From Regnicoccus frigidus (GTDB lineage: Bacteria > Cyanobacteriota > Cyanobacteriia > PCC-6307 > Cyanobiaceae), in assembly GCA_025194985.1 (NCBI GenBank), contig JAOANE010000054.1:1-64000 (forward strand): a stretch of DNA of 64,000 bases. The letters run 5' to 3'. The translations under genes were made by a program, and so were the position numbers. This document shows, piece after piece, positions 32,643 to 41,659 of this stretch (the first letter of the stretch is position 1; the number at the start of each line of letters is the position of its first letter). The notes under the pieces were generated by a model that did not search any database, was not told where the DNA came from, and saw only the letters and a program-made list of their open reading frames with translations.

Positions 32643-32945
32643 TCACCAGCTGGATTTGGTGACGCCGGGCAGCAGACCCTTGTGAGCCATCTCCCGCAAC
32701 TGGTTGCGGCACAGACCGAAATCGCGGTAGTAGCCACGGGGCTTGCCAGTGGCCCAGCAGCGGTTACGCACCCTGTTGGCGGCGCTGTTGCGGGGCAGGC
32801 CCTGGATCTTGCGGTGCACTTCAAGGCGCTCCATCGGGCCTGGGGCGGCCTCGAACGCGGCCATCAGGGCGGCGCGCTTAACGGCGAAGCGAGCCACGAT
32901 TTTTTTGCGCTTGACATCGCGCGCGATCATCGACTTCTTCGCCAT
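32643..32945 (-). CDS. rpsN: 30S ribosomal protein S14
   Basis: 100 residues, the long zinc-free type of S14 (no CxxC). Typical landmarks are MAKKSMIARDVKRKKIV, LPRNSAANRVRNRCWATGKPRGYYRDFGLCRN and LREMAHKGLLPGVTKSSW. It is a core component of the small-subunit head. It stands apart from the main ribosomal operons, as is usual in cyanobacteria. The nth gene lies 28 bp upstream on the same strand. Confidence 0.98.
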   Translation of the reverse strand: MAKKSMIARDVKRKKIVARFAVKRAALMAAFEAAPGPMERLEVHRKIQGLPRNSAANRVRNRCWATGKPRGYYRDFGLCRNQLREMAHKGLLPGVTKSSW

Positions 32946-32973
32946 GCGGCTTCAGAGCTGGTTCAGGGATGTA

Positions 32974-33654
32974 TCAGTCTACCGCGCGGCCGTGCTCGGG
33001 ATGGCTGGGGCAGAGGTCGGCGAGGGGGCAGCCGTCGCAGGCGGGTTTGCGGGCGTTGCAGACGGCGCGGCCGTGGAAGATCATCCGGATCGAGAAGTTC
33101 TCCCACTCCGGCTGGGGCAGCAGCTTCATCAGCTCCGGTTCGATGCGGCGCGGCTCGCTCTGCTTGCTCAGGCCGAGCCGGTTGCTCAGCCGCCGCACAT
33201 GGGTGTCGACAGTGACGCCGGCGTTGATCCCGAAGGCATGGGCCAGCACCACATTCGCGGTTTTCCGGGCCACACCAGGGAGCTCCAGCAGGGCGTCCAT
33301 GCGCGGCGGCACCGCCCCGCCGTGGTGCTCGATCAGCAGCCGCGAGGCGGCCACGATGTTTTTGGCCTTGTTGCGAAAGAAGCCTGTGGAATGCACGTAC
33401 GGCTCCACCTCTGCGGCGGTGGCAGCGGCGGCGGCCTCCGCATCGGCGAAGCGCTCGAACAGGGCCGGGGTGACCCGGTTGACCCGTTCATCAGTGCACT
33501 GGGCCGAGAGCATCGTGGCCACCAGCAGCTCCCAGGGGGTGCGCCAGTTCAGCGAACAGGTGGCCTCGGGATAGAGCTCACCAAGCCGGGCCAGGATCAA
33601 CGGAGCCCGCTGCCGCGCCGTCGGGAAGCGAGGCCGCCGGAGACGTTCGCTCAC
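32974..33654 (-). CDS. nth: Endonuclease III (DNA glycosylase/AP lyase)
   Basis: A 226-residue base-excision repair enzyme removing oxidised pyrimidines. The HhH motif LPGVARKTANVVL carries the catalytic Lys, the Asp is in VDTHVRRLSNRLGL, and the 4Fe-4S cluster ligands C-X6-C-X2-C-X5-C are visible at the C-terminus (CNARKPACDGCPLADLC). The catalytic Gln/Ser/Cys region STGFFRNKAKNIV is normal. It ends just before rpsN and starts 1 bp after the rseP stop, so rseP-nth-rpsN form one unit. Confidence 0.96.
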   Translation of the reverse strand: MSERLRRPRFPTARQRAPLILARLGELYPEATCSLNWRTPWELLVATMLSAQCTDERVNRVTPALFERFADAEAAAAATAAEVEPYVHSTGFFRNKAKNIVAASRLLIEHHGGAVPPRMDALLELPGVARKTANVVLAHAFGINAGVTVDTHVRRLSNRLGLSKQSEPRRIEPELMKLLPQPEWENFSIRMIFHGRAVCNARKPACDGCPLADLCPSHPEHGRAVD

Positions 33655-33655
33655 C

Positions 33656-34750
33656 TCAGCGGCCGATCAGCTGCTGCACCACCGAGAGCTGGCTGGTGTC
33701 CTTAACGATCAGTACGGCACTGAGCCCCACCAACAGCAGGAAGCCCGACTGCATGAAGACCATCTGCAGCCGCTGGGGCAGGGGGCGACCGCGCACCCCC
33801 TCAATCAACAGCAGCAGGAACTGACCGCCATCGAGCAGGGGCAGGGGCAGGGCATTGATCACGGCCAGGTTGATCGAGATCAGGGCTGTGAACAGGTAGA
33901 GACTGCTGCCGCCGCTCTTGGCCAGCGTGGCGCCCATTTCAACGATCTTGACCGGCCCCGACATCTGCGGAGCCGTTTCACTGAAGCGGGTGACCAGGGC
34001 GACGAAGCCATCGATGGTGCGGCCGGTGAGCTGGGCGAAGATGCGGTTGGTCTGGTTGATCACCTCCAGTGGGCCAGTGGCGGGGCGGAAGGCCTCGCTG
34101 CCATTGGGTTGCAGCTGGGCGCCGATGCGGCCGATGCCGTCGTTGTCGGCGGGGGTGAGGTTGAGCGTGAGTGTCTTGCCGTCACGCTCGGCCACCAGGT
34201 CCAGGGTCTGGCTGGGGGCGGCCTTGATATCGCCGACCAGGCCGACCACCGCCTCCTGGCCTCCCAGCAGGCTGACGCCGCCGAGGCTGACGATCCGATC
34301 GCCGGCGACCAGGCCCGAGAGGGCCGCCGGCTGGCCAGGCTGTACGGCCGCCACGACCACGCCCGGGTTGGCGCTGAAACCGGCCGGAATGCCCACCACA
34401 ATTCCCTGGGCCGCCAGCACCGTCCAGGCCAGCAGCAGGTTGGCGAGCACGCCGGCGGCGATCACCAGGGCGCGCTGGTGCAGGGGGCGGTTGCGCAGCA
34501 GATCGGGATCGTCGGCAGCGATGGCGCTGGTCTCGTCTTCGTCATCGTCAGGGAAGGCGACAAAGCCGCCGAGCGGGATCGCCCGCAGGGCGAACTGAAC
34601 GCCGCGGCGCTGACGCTCCAGCAGCACCGGACCGAAGCCGATCGAAAAACCGCTGACGCGGATGCCCTGCCAGGTGGCGGCAAAGAAGTGGCCAGCCTCA
34701 TGCACAACGATCAGGGCGGCCAGGATCGCCAGAGCTGAAAGAACACCCAT
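33656..34750 (-). CDS. rseP: Site-2 protease RseP (RIP metalloprotease)
   Basis: A 364-residue membrane zinc metalloprotease cleaving substrates in the bilayer. The zinc motif HEAGH is at residue 18, inside the first hydrophobic segment. A PDZ domain follows (about residues 125-190: NPGVVVAAVQPGQPAALSGLVAGDRIVSLGG). The third zinc ligand Asp is in NALPLPLLDGGQ. The usual substrates are anti-sigma factors and signal-peptide remnants. Only one PDZ domain is seen, as in cyanobacterial and plastid relatives. It precedes nth by 1 bp; serS lies 100 bp upstream. Confidence 0.95.
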   Translation of the reverse strand: MGVLSALAILAALIVVHEAGHFFAATWQGIRVSGFSIGFGPVLLERQRRGVQFALRAIPLGGFVAFPDDDEDETSAIAADDPDLLRNRPLHQRALVIAAGVLANLLLAWTVLAAQGIVVGIPAGFSANPGVVVAAVQPGQPAALSGLVAGDRIVSLGGVSLLGGQEAVVGLVGDIKAAPSQTLDLVAERDGKTLTLNLTPADNDGIGRIGAQLQPNGSEAFRPATGPLEVINQTNRIFAQLTGRTIDGFVALVTRFSETAPQMSGPVKIVEMGATLAKSGGSSLYLFTALISINLAVINALPLPLLDGGQFLLLLIEGVRGRPLPQRLQMVFMQSGFLLLVGLSAVLIVKDTSQLSVVQQLIGR

Positions 34751-34850
34751 TCAGACCGTGACGCAGTGCCCTCATTGTGGAGGGGCAACCCGCCCGCCGG
34801 CGGGCTGAAGGCGGTTGGGTAGGTGTGGGGGAGGCCGTAAGAGACTGGGT

Positions 34851-36137
34851 TCAGGTTTCGGCAACGAGGCGGTCACAGCCCATGTAGGGGACCAGCGCCT
34901 GCGGCAGCAGGACGCTGCCATCGGCTTGCTGTCCGGTTTCGAGCAGGGCCGCCATCGTGCGCCCCACCGCCAGGCCGCTGCCGTTGAGGGTGTGGAGCAG
35001 GCGCGTCTTCTTGCCATCCTTCTGGCGGATGGCGGAGCGGCGGGCCTGGAAGTCACCGCAATTGCTGCAGCTGGAGATTTCCCGATAGGCGCCGGCGCCG
35101 GGCAGCCACACCTCCAGATCAAAGGTGCGGGCCGCGGAGAAGCCGAGATCACCGGTGCAGAGCTCCAACACCCGGTAGGGCAGGTCCAGGGCCTGCAGCA
35201 CCGCCTCGGCGTCGCCGGTGAGCTGGGCGTGGGCGGCCTCCGACGCTTCTGGGCTGCAGAACCAGTACAGCTCCACCTTGTTGAACTGGTGCAGGCGGAT
35301 CAGGCCGCGGGTGTCACGGCCGTAGGTACCCGCCTCGCGCCGGAAGCAGGGGGTGTAAGCGGCGTATTTGAGCGGCAGTTGTTCGGCCGCGATCAGCTCG
35401 TCGCGGTGGAACGAGGTGATCGGCACCTCGGCGGTGGGCGTCAGCCAGAGGTCGTCGTCGGCGCAGCGAAAGCTTTCTTCGGCGAATTTCGGCAGCTGGC
35501 CGGAGCCCATCAGGCTTGCGCTGTTCACCAGGATCGGCGGCATCACCTCCCGGTAGCCGCGCCGGCCGTGCAGGTCGAGCATCAGGCTGATCAGGGCGCG
35601 CTCCAGGCGAGCGCCCTGGCCCAGCAGGGTGACAAAGCGGCTCTGGGCAATCCGCACCGAGCGCTCGCTGTCGATCAGGCCCAGCCTCTCGGCGATCTGC
35701 CAGTGCTCCTGCAGGCCCTCGCCCTGGCGGGGCGTTCCCCAGCGACGCACCTCGATGTTGTCGGCTTCCGATCGTCCCTCCGGGCAGTGGGGCGACGGTA
35801 GATTGGGGAAAGCGAGCAGTTGGTCGCGCAGGCGGGTTTCGAGGCTCTTCTCCTCTTCTTCAAGCACCCCCACCTGCTGTTTGAGGCGGTTGCCCTGGTC
35901 GCGCAGCGCCTGCACCTCCGGGCTGTGGGGCGCTTCGCCGGAGCGAATCAGCTCTCCCACCTGACGCCCCACCAGGTTGCCCTCGGCCTGGAGACTGCTG
36001 CGTTGCTGCTCAAGATCCCGCTCCTGGCGGGCGATCATCTGCAGGGCGGTGAGATCGAGCTTCAGGCCGCGGCGGCCGAGCTGCTCGACGATCAGCTCCG
36101 GCGTATCGCGCACCAAGCGCAGGTCCAGCACAGCCAA
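34851..36137 (-). CDS. serS: Seryl-tRNA synthetase
   Basis: A 428-residue class II synthetase. An N-terminal coiled-coil arm (about residues 30-105, ARQERDLEQQRSSLQAEGNLV) recognises the long variable arm of tRNA-Ser. The core has motif 2 (CFRREAGTYGRDTRGLIRLHQFNKVELY), the seryl-site stretch PTAEVPI and motif 3 (LNGSGLAVGRTMAALLE). ATG at 36137. It precedes rseP on the same strand. A tRNA-Ser(CGA) is also in this window, at 58215. Confidence 0.97.
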   Translation of the reverse strand: MAVLDLRLVRDTPELIVEQLGRRGLKLDLTALQMIARQERDLEQQRSSLQAEGNLVGRQVGELIRSGEAPHSPEVQALRDQGNRLKQQVGVLEEEEKSLETRLRDQLLAFPNLPSPHCPEGRSEADNIEVRRWGTPRQGEGLQEHWQIAERLGLIDSERSVRIAQSRFVTLLGQGARLERALISLMLDLHGRRGYREVMPPILVNSASLMGSGQLPKFAEESFRCADDDLWLTPTAEVPITSFHRDELIAAEQLPLKYAAYTPCFRREAGTYGRDTRGLIRLHQFNKVELYWFCSPEASEAAHAQLTGDAEAVLQALDLPYRVLELCTGDLGFSAARTFDLEVWLPGAGAYREISSCSNCGDFQARRSAIRQKDGKKTRLLHTLNGSGLAVGRTMAALLETGQQADGSVLLPQALVPYMGCDRLVAET

Positions 36138-36245
36138 TCAGGCAAGTGTGGGAAGCCTACGGCTCAGTGGTGCCAGGGTTTTCTGGGCAACAACCCTTAA
36201 CCAGCCCTCAGCGAAGGCTGGCCGTGATCACTCGGCGCAGGGGCC

Positions 36246-36551
36246 TCAGAGCACCTGAACCACTTCGCTCACTTCGGGGATCGATTCACGCAGCTTGCGC
36301 TCGATGCCCATCTTCAGGGTCATGGTGCTGCTGGGGCAGGAGCCGCAGGCACCCTGGAGACGCACCTTGACGATCGGACCGTCGATCTCGACGATCTCGA
36401 CATTGCCGCCATCGGCCATCAGGTACGGGCGCAGCTCATCGAGCACACGCTCCACGTTGGGGATGGTGAGGGCCCGGGGGTCGCTGATCGCCGCTTCAAC
36501 GTTCAGCTCTGGAGTGGTGGTTTCGCTGGTGGCAGTTTCGGGACTCATCAA
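36246..36551 (-). CDS. NifU-like iron-sulfur scaffold protein
   Basis: A 101-residue protein consisting of a short Thr/Glu-rich N-terminus and a NifU C-terminal domain: VERVLDELRPYLMADGGNVEIVEIDGPIVKVRLQGACGSCPSSTMTLKMGIE. The CGSC motif holds a transient Fe-S cluster for transfer to apo-proteins such as photosystem I subunits. It is the single-domain cyanobacterial NfuA/CnfU kind. The start is ATG 36551 or the adjacent ATG 36548. A toxin-antitoxin pair lies upstream on the same strand. Confidence 0.93.
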   Translation of the reverse strand: MMSPETATSETTTPELNVEAAISDPRALTIPNVERVLDELRPYLMADGGNVEIVEIDGPIVKVRLQGACGSCPSSTMTLKMGIERKLRESIPEVSEVVQVL

Positions 36552-36627
36552 CAGAATTCGAGGTGTGGTTTGAGTTTAGGGAGGCAGCCTGGAGGTCGCC
36601 TGGATCCAGGCCATGGATCGTCTGGGT

Positions 36628-37017
36628 TCAAAAAACCGTCACCGTCGGTCCGTAGGCCGCGAGCTGGCGATCGGCCGTGAGCAGCCTCAGCGGTTCGCTG
36701 CGGCTCTGGGCCACCAGCAAGCGATCAAAGGGATCGCGATGCACGGGGCTGGTTCCCAGTTCGGCCACAGCCAGCAGGTGCTGGTTGCGGATTGCCAGCC
36801 AGCGGAAGCCCTGGGCGGGAATGGTGCGTTCAAGCTTGGCCAGGTCCACATCCAGCCGCCCCACGGAGGCTTTGATCGCCAGTTCCCAGAGGGAAACCTG
36901 GCTGACATGAACCTCGTTCTCAGGGTCGCGGATCAGGCCGACCGCAGCCTTGGGCAACTGTGGGTGGTCTGCGATCCACCAGAGCACCAGGTGCGTGTCG
37001 AGGAGCAACCGGGCCAT
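36628..37017 (-). CDS. PIN-domain toxin (VapC-like), second pair
   Basis: A 129-residue PIN ribonuclease with acidic ligands in LLLDTHLVLWW, SLWELAIKASVG, RDPFDRLLVAQS and LTADRQLAAYG. This is the subgroup with a THxxLWW start that pairs with Phd/YefM antitoxins. The partner gene ends 3 bp upstream. It lies between the NifU gene and lepA. It is unrelated in sequence to the PIN toxin at 19352. Confidence 0.9.
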   Translation of the reverse strand: MARLLLDTHLVLWWIADHPQLPKAAVGLIRDPENEVHVSQVSLWELAIKASVGRLDVDLAKLERTIPAQGFRWLAIRNQHLLAVAELGTSPVHRDPFDRLLVAQSRSEPLRLLTADRQLAAYGPTVTVF

Positions 37018-37020
37018 GGA

Positions 37021-37305
37021 TCAAGGGGCGATCGGCAGCTGCAGAACGGTGAACAGGTCGTCCAGGGTGCGATCGAAGTCGTCCGCCATGGTGATCTCAC
37101 CGCGCATCGCCCCTGGAGGCGCGACGCCGGAGGCTTGGGCCTGAATGGGGACCAGTTGGGCGATGGGGACACCAGCCCTGGCGATCACCACCGCCTGACC
37201 GGCCTCCACCTCCTGAAGCAGGCGGGAGAGCTGGGTCTTGGCTTCGTGCACGTTCACCTGGCGGAGGCTTGCCTGCGTGGTTTTGGGCGTGGCTGAAAGC
37301 GCCAT
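37021..37305 (-). CDS. Phd/YefM-family antitoxin
   Basis: A 94-residue antitoxin. The Phd DNA-binding domain is at residues 14-55: VNVHEAKTQLSRLLQEVEAGQAVVIARAGVPIAQLVPI. The C-terminal acidic tail (MADDFDRTLDDLFTVL) would block the PIN toxin. It is followed by the toxin gene after 3 bp. Such antitoxins repress their own promoter, which should lie in the 116 bp between this gene and lepA. Confidence 0.88.
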   Translation of the reverse strand: MALSATPKTTQASLRQVNVHEAKTQLSRLLQEVEAGQAVVIARAGVPIAQLVPIQAQASGVAPPGAMRGEITMADDFDRTLDDLFTVLQLPIAP

Positions 37306-37421
37306 GGCGCGACGATGGACTAAGGCTTAGCTTAGTTGAATCGAGAGGAATGGCTTTGGGCTTGTCGCCCGATTCCTAGGATTGATCCCACTGGCTTCCC
37401 TGAACGGGCTTTCCCAACGCG

Positions 37422-39230
<1,809 letters not shown>

Positions 39231-39303
39231 GCCGCTGCTCGCCCAGGTTCAAGCGGCGAGAGGAGGGGAACGCTGAAGGCGTGATCCCCACCTGAGGCCA
39301 CCG

Positions 39304-39825
39304 ATGCCTTCTCAGCTTCGAAGCAAGTCCATGGCCGCCCAGCATGCTGGCCAGTCGGGCTTCTTTCTGCCCCTCTCCTTCGGCGTGGGGCTGGTGTTGC
39401 TGCTCAGCAGCCTCTCGCTGCAAACCGCTGCCCTGCATGGCCATCGACAGATGGCAGGGCAATGGCGGCAACGCCAGGCCAGCGACGCCCTGGCTTCGGC
39501 CGCCCAGCAGGTGGCGGCCCAGCTCCATGGCCCCTACCGCTGCCTGCTGCAAGTCCCGTCGTCGCAGTGGCCACCGGCGGGTTGCGGAGCGGGCGCCAGC
39601 CTCGCCGGGCTCCGTGAAGGGGAGGTGGGCAGCTCCCGCTACAGGCTGGTGGAGTGGTGGCCTGCTCCTGGGCCTGCTGCTGAACCGGTGACGGCACTGG
39701 AGGCTCGGCTGCGGCTGGAGTTAGGGGGAGAGGAGACGGGCAGTCGGGCCCAGGCCCTGTTCGGATTGCGGCTTGATCCCGACCGGCCGGAGCGGCTGCT
39801 GACGGTGCGGCGGATGGGGCGATGA
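39304..39825 (+). CDS. PilX-like minor pilin component
   Basis: A 173-residue protein with an N-terminal basic leader (SQLRSKSMAAQHAGQSG), a prepilin-like junction SG-FFLPLSFGVGLVLLLSSLSLQTAAL, then a soluble Ala/Arg-rich domain with two cysteines. It lacks the Glu at mature position 5, as PilX/GspK-like components can. It would start the pilus tip complex with the three pilins after it. Its stop overlaps the next gene by 4 bp. I infer the role from the N-terminal helix and operon; the soluble part is not recognised. Confidence 0.6.
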   Translation: MPSQLRSKSMAAQHAGQSGFFLPLSFGVGLVLLLSSLSLQTAALHGHRQMAGQWRQRQASDALASAAQQVAAQLHGPYRCLLQVPSSQWPPAGCGAGASLAGLREGEVGSSRYRLVEWWPAPGPAAEPVTALEARLRLELGGEETGSRAQALFGLRLDPDRPERLLTVRRMGR

Positions 39826-40280
39826 ACCTGATCGAGATCACGATGGCGATGCTGGTGTTCTCCCTGGCGGCCAACACCTCGTTGCAACTGTGGAGCTCCA
39901 GCGCCCGCTGGAGCCAGGCCAACGCTGAACAGCAGGAAATGTTGCGCCGTGTCGATGCCGACTTGCTGCGCCGCGAGCACGGCCTGCGCCAGGCGGCGCT
40001 CGCTGTGGTGGCTGGAGTGGAAGCTGAAGGCCCTGAACAGCCGGCAGCCGGTTGTGCGGCGGCAGGCCAGTGGATGGCGGAGCAGCTCCAGAGCGGGGCT
40101 GGAGCTCTGCCGGTGGGAGTGCAGCGCCAGGTGAGCGCGACGTCGTCGGGAGTGGATGGGCTCTGGCTCGTCTACCGCATCGAGCCCATGGGCCTGGAGC
40201 GTCGCCGGCTGTTCACCGCTGCCGCCCATGGCCTCTGTCCGTCAGCGGCTGCCACTTCCGATCTGGAGGAGGGCACGTGA
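39822..40280 (+). CDS. PilV-like minor pilin without leader peptide
   Basis: A 152-residue protein whose N-terminus MNLIEITMAMLVFSLAANTS is a type IV pilin helix. The initiator Met sits where mature pilin residue 1 would be, and Glu is exactly at position 5. There is no preceding basic leader or G-F cleavage site, and no upstream in-frame start codon was found before the previous gene's frame takes over. The rest is Ala/Glu/Gln-rich with two cysteines. It overlaps its neighbours by 4 bp on both sides. Confidence 0.65.
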   Translation: MNLIEITMAMLVFSLAANTSLQLWSSSARWSQANAEQQEMLRRVDADLLRREHGLRQAALAVVAGVEAEGPEQPAAGCAAAGQWMAEQLQSGAGALPVGVQRQVSATSSGVDGLWLVYRIEPMGLERRRLFTAAAHGLCPSAAATSDLEEGT

Positions 40281-40822
40281 GACAGCGTCTGCAGGCCAGG
40301 CCGAGCCGCTTCAGCCACCAGGCTGGCTTCAGCCTGGTGGAGCTGCTGGTGACCCTGGCGGTGATCGGCCTGCTGGCTGGCCTGGGCCTGCGGTCGGGGG
40401 GTGAAAGCCTGGCCAGGCAACGCCTGGAGGTGGCGAGTCGGCGCTTGGCTCAGGGCATCGAGCGTGGCCGCAGTGAGGCCGAACAGCAGGGGGAAGCCTG
40501 TGGACTCACCCTCTCGGAGCAGGGCTGGCAGCCGCCGCAGGGCGGAGCTTTGAGGCCCTGTCGCGACACGCTGATGGAACTGGGTGAGGGGGTGGAGAGC
40601 ACCGCGGTGGACGTGCTCCACAACCTGCCAGAGGTGTTGCGCTTCAGCAGCAATGGCCTGGTGCTTGATGGCGGCACGGTGGTGCTGGCCAGCAGCGGCA
40701 CTCCCCTGCGCCGCTGTCTGGTGATGGCGCTGCCGCTGGGAATCGTGCGGCTGGGCCGCTATGGCGGGGCCAGCGGCAGCAGGCCCGACAGCAGCCTCTG
40801 CCAACCCGATCCCACGCTCTGA
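40277..40822 (+). CDS. GspH/FimT-type pseudopilin
   Basis: A 181-residue pseudopilin. A 15-residue basic leader (RQRLQARPSRFSHQAG) ends in Gly, followed by FSLVELLVTLAVIGLLAGLGLR, with Glu at mature position 5. A GspH-type globular domain follows (RRLAQGIERGRSEAEQQGEACGLTL, LRFSSNGLVLDGGTVVL). Such proteins prime pilus assembly; FimT-like pilins also bind DNA in natural transformation. GTG at 40277 overlaps the previous stop. A longer open frame upstream is excluded because it runs through the previous gene. Confidence 0.85.
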   Translation: MRQRLQARPSRFSHQAGFSLVELLVTLAVIGLLAGLGLRSGGESLARQRLEVASRRLAQGIERGRSEAEQQGEACGLTLSEQGWQPPQGGALRPCRDTLMELGEGVESTAVDVLHNLPEVLRFSSNGLVLDGGTVVLASSGTPLRRCLVMALPLGIVRLGRYGGASGSRPDSSLCQPDPTL

Positions 40823-40840
40823 TCGTTGTTGTTCATCACC

Positions 40841-41536
40841 ATGCGTACCGCCGGGTCGTCCATTCCGTTTCAACACCAACAGCAGGGTTTGCGCCGTCAG
40901 GGGGGCGGCTTCTCTTTGGTGGAGCTGCTGCTGGCGATGGGGCTGGGGCTGCTGTTCTGCGGGGTGGTGGTCCAGGCGCTGTTGGGGGAAGGGCTGAACG
41001 CCGGACGGTTCAGCCGCCTGCTGCGGGAGCGGGCGAACCAGGGCCGAGCCCTGGACCTGATCCAGGCCGATCTGCAGCGGGCCACGGCGGTGGCGCCCGA
41101 CCCAGAGCGCTACGGCTCAGCCTGCGGCCTGGCGGGGCGGCCGGCCGTGCTGCAGCTCAGGACGCCGGAGGGAACGATCACCTATTCGGTTGGAGCAGCG
41201 CCCAGTGGCCTCTGGCAGGGCAGGGTGCTGGTCCGCTGTGGGCCTGCCTTCGGGCTTGACGGCCAAGTGTCCGCCGGCACGACGTTCCAGAGCCGGGTCG
41301 TGCTGGACGGGCTGGCTGCCCAGGCCACGCCCTGGCAGGGCTGCAGCCTGTTGCTCAACGGCGGCGAAGCCGCGGTAGCGGCTGGGGTGGAACTGAATGG
41401 TTCGTCACGGCTGCCATTCTCGGCTTGCCTCGATCCCGAGACCCAGCTGGTGGCGCTGCGGCTGGAGCAGAGCTTCAGCGAGGCTGGCGGAAGAGCGCAA
41501 ACGATCGTCAGCGAAGTGTTGGCGGGTGCCGGTTAG
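40841..41536 (+). CDS. PilW-like minor pilin
   Basis: A 231-residue minor pilin. The leader ends in RRQGGG and is followed by FSLVELLLAMGLGLLFCGVVVQ with Glu at position 5. The C-terminal region has four cysteines and a beta-rich pattern typical of large minor pilins (PilW/GspJ-like). ATG at 40841 (MRTAGSS) is preferred over TTG 40826. It is the last gene of the four-gene minor-pilin operon and ends 123 bp before a histidine kinase gene. Confidence 0.78.
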   Translation: MRTAGSSIPFQHQQQGLRRQGGGFSLVELLLAMGLGLLFCGVVVQALLGEGLNAGRFSRLLRERANQGRALDLIQADLQRATAVAPDPERYGSACGLAGRPAVLQLRTPEGTITYSVGAAPSGLWQGRVLVRCGPAFGLDGQVSAGTTFQSRVVLDGLAAQATPWQGCSLLLNGGEAAVAAGVELNGSSRLPFSACLDPETQLVALRLEQSFSEAGGRAQTIVSEVLAGAG

Positions 41537-41659
41537 TCGAATGCGATCGCTCTGCGCCCTTGCGACTGTTGACTCAGATCTCCGCTCAGGACCATGTGTT
41601 CTGAGGAGGGACAAACCAGCGATTCTGAAGGTACCTTTGGCCTTGAATGGTGATCGAAT

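Noticed and set aside
32276..32662. Plus-strand frame with a signal-peptide-like N-terminus (SVLLTLLILAFCLAPVWA)
   Set aside because: It overlaps the end of rpsN on the other strand, lies in the pnp leader, and the sequence after the first 20 residues has no protein-like pattern.
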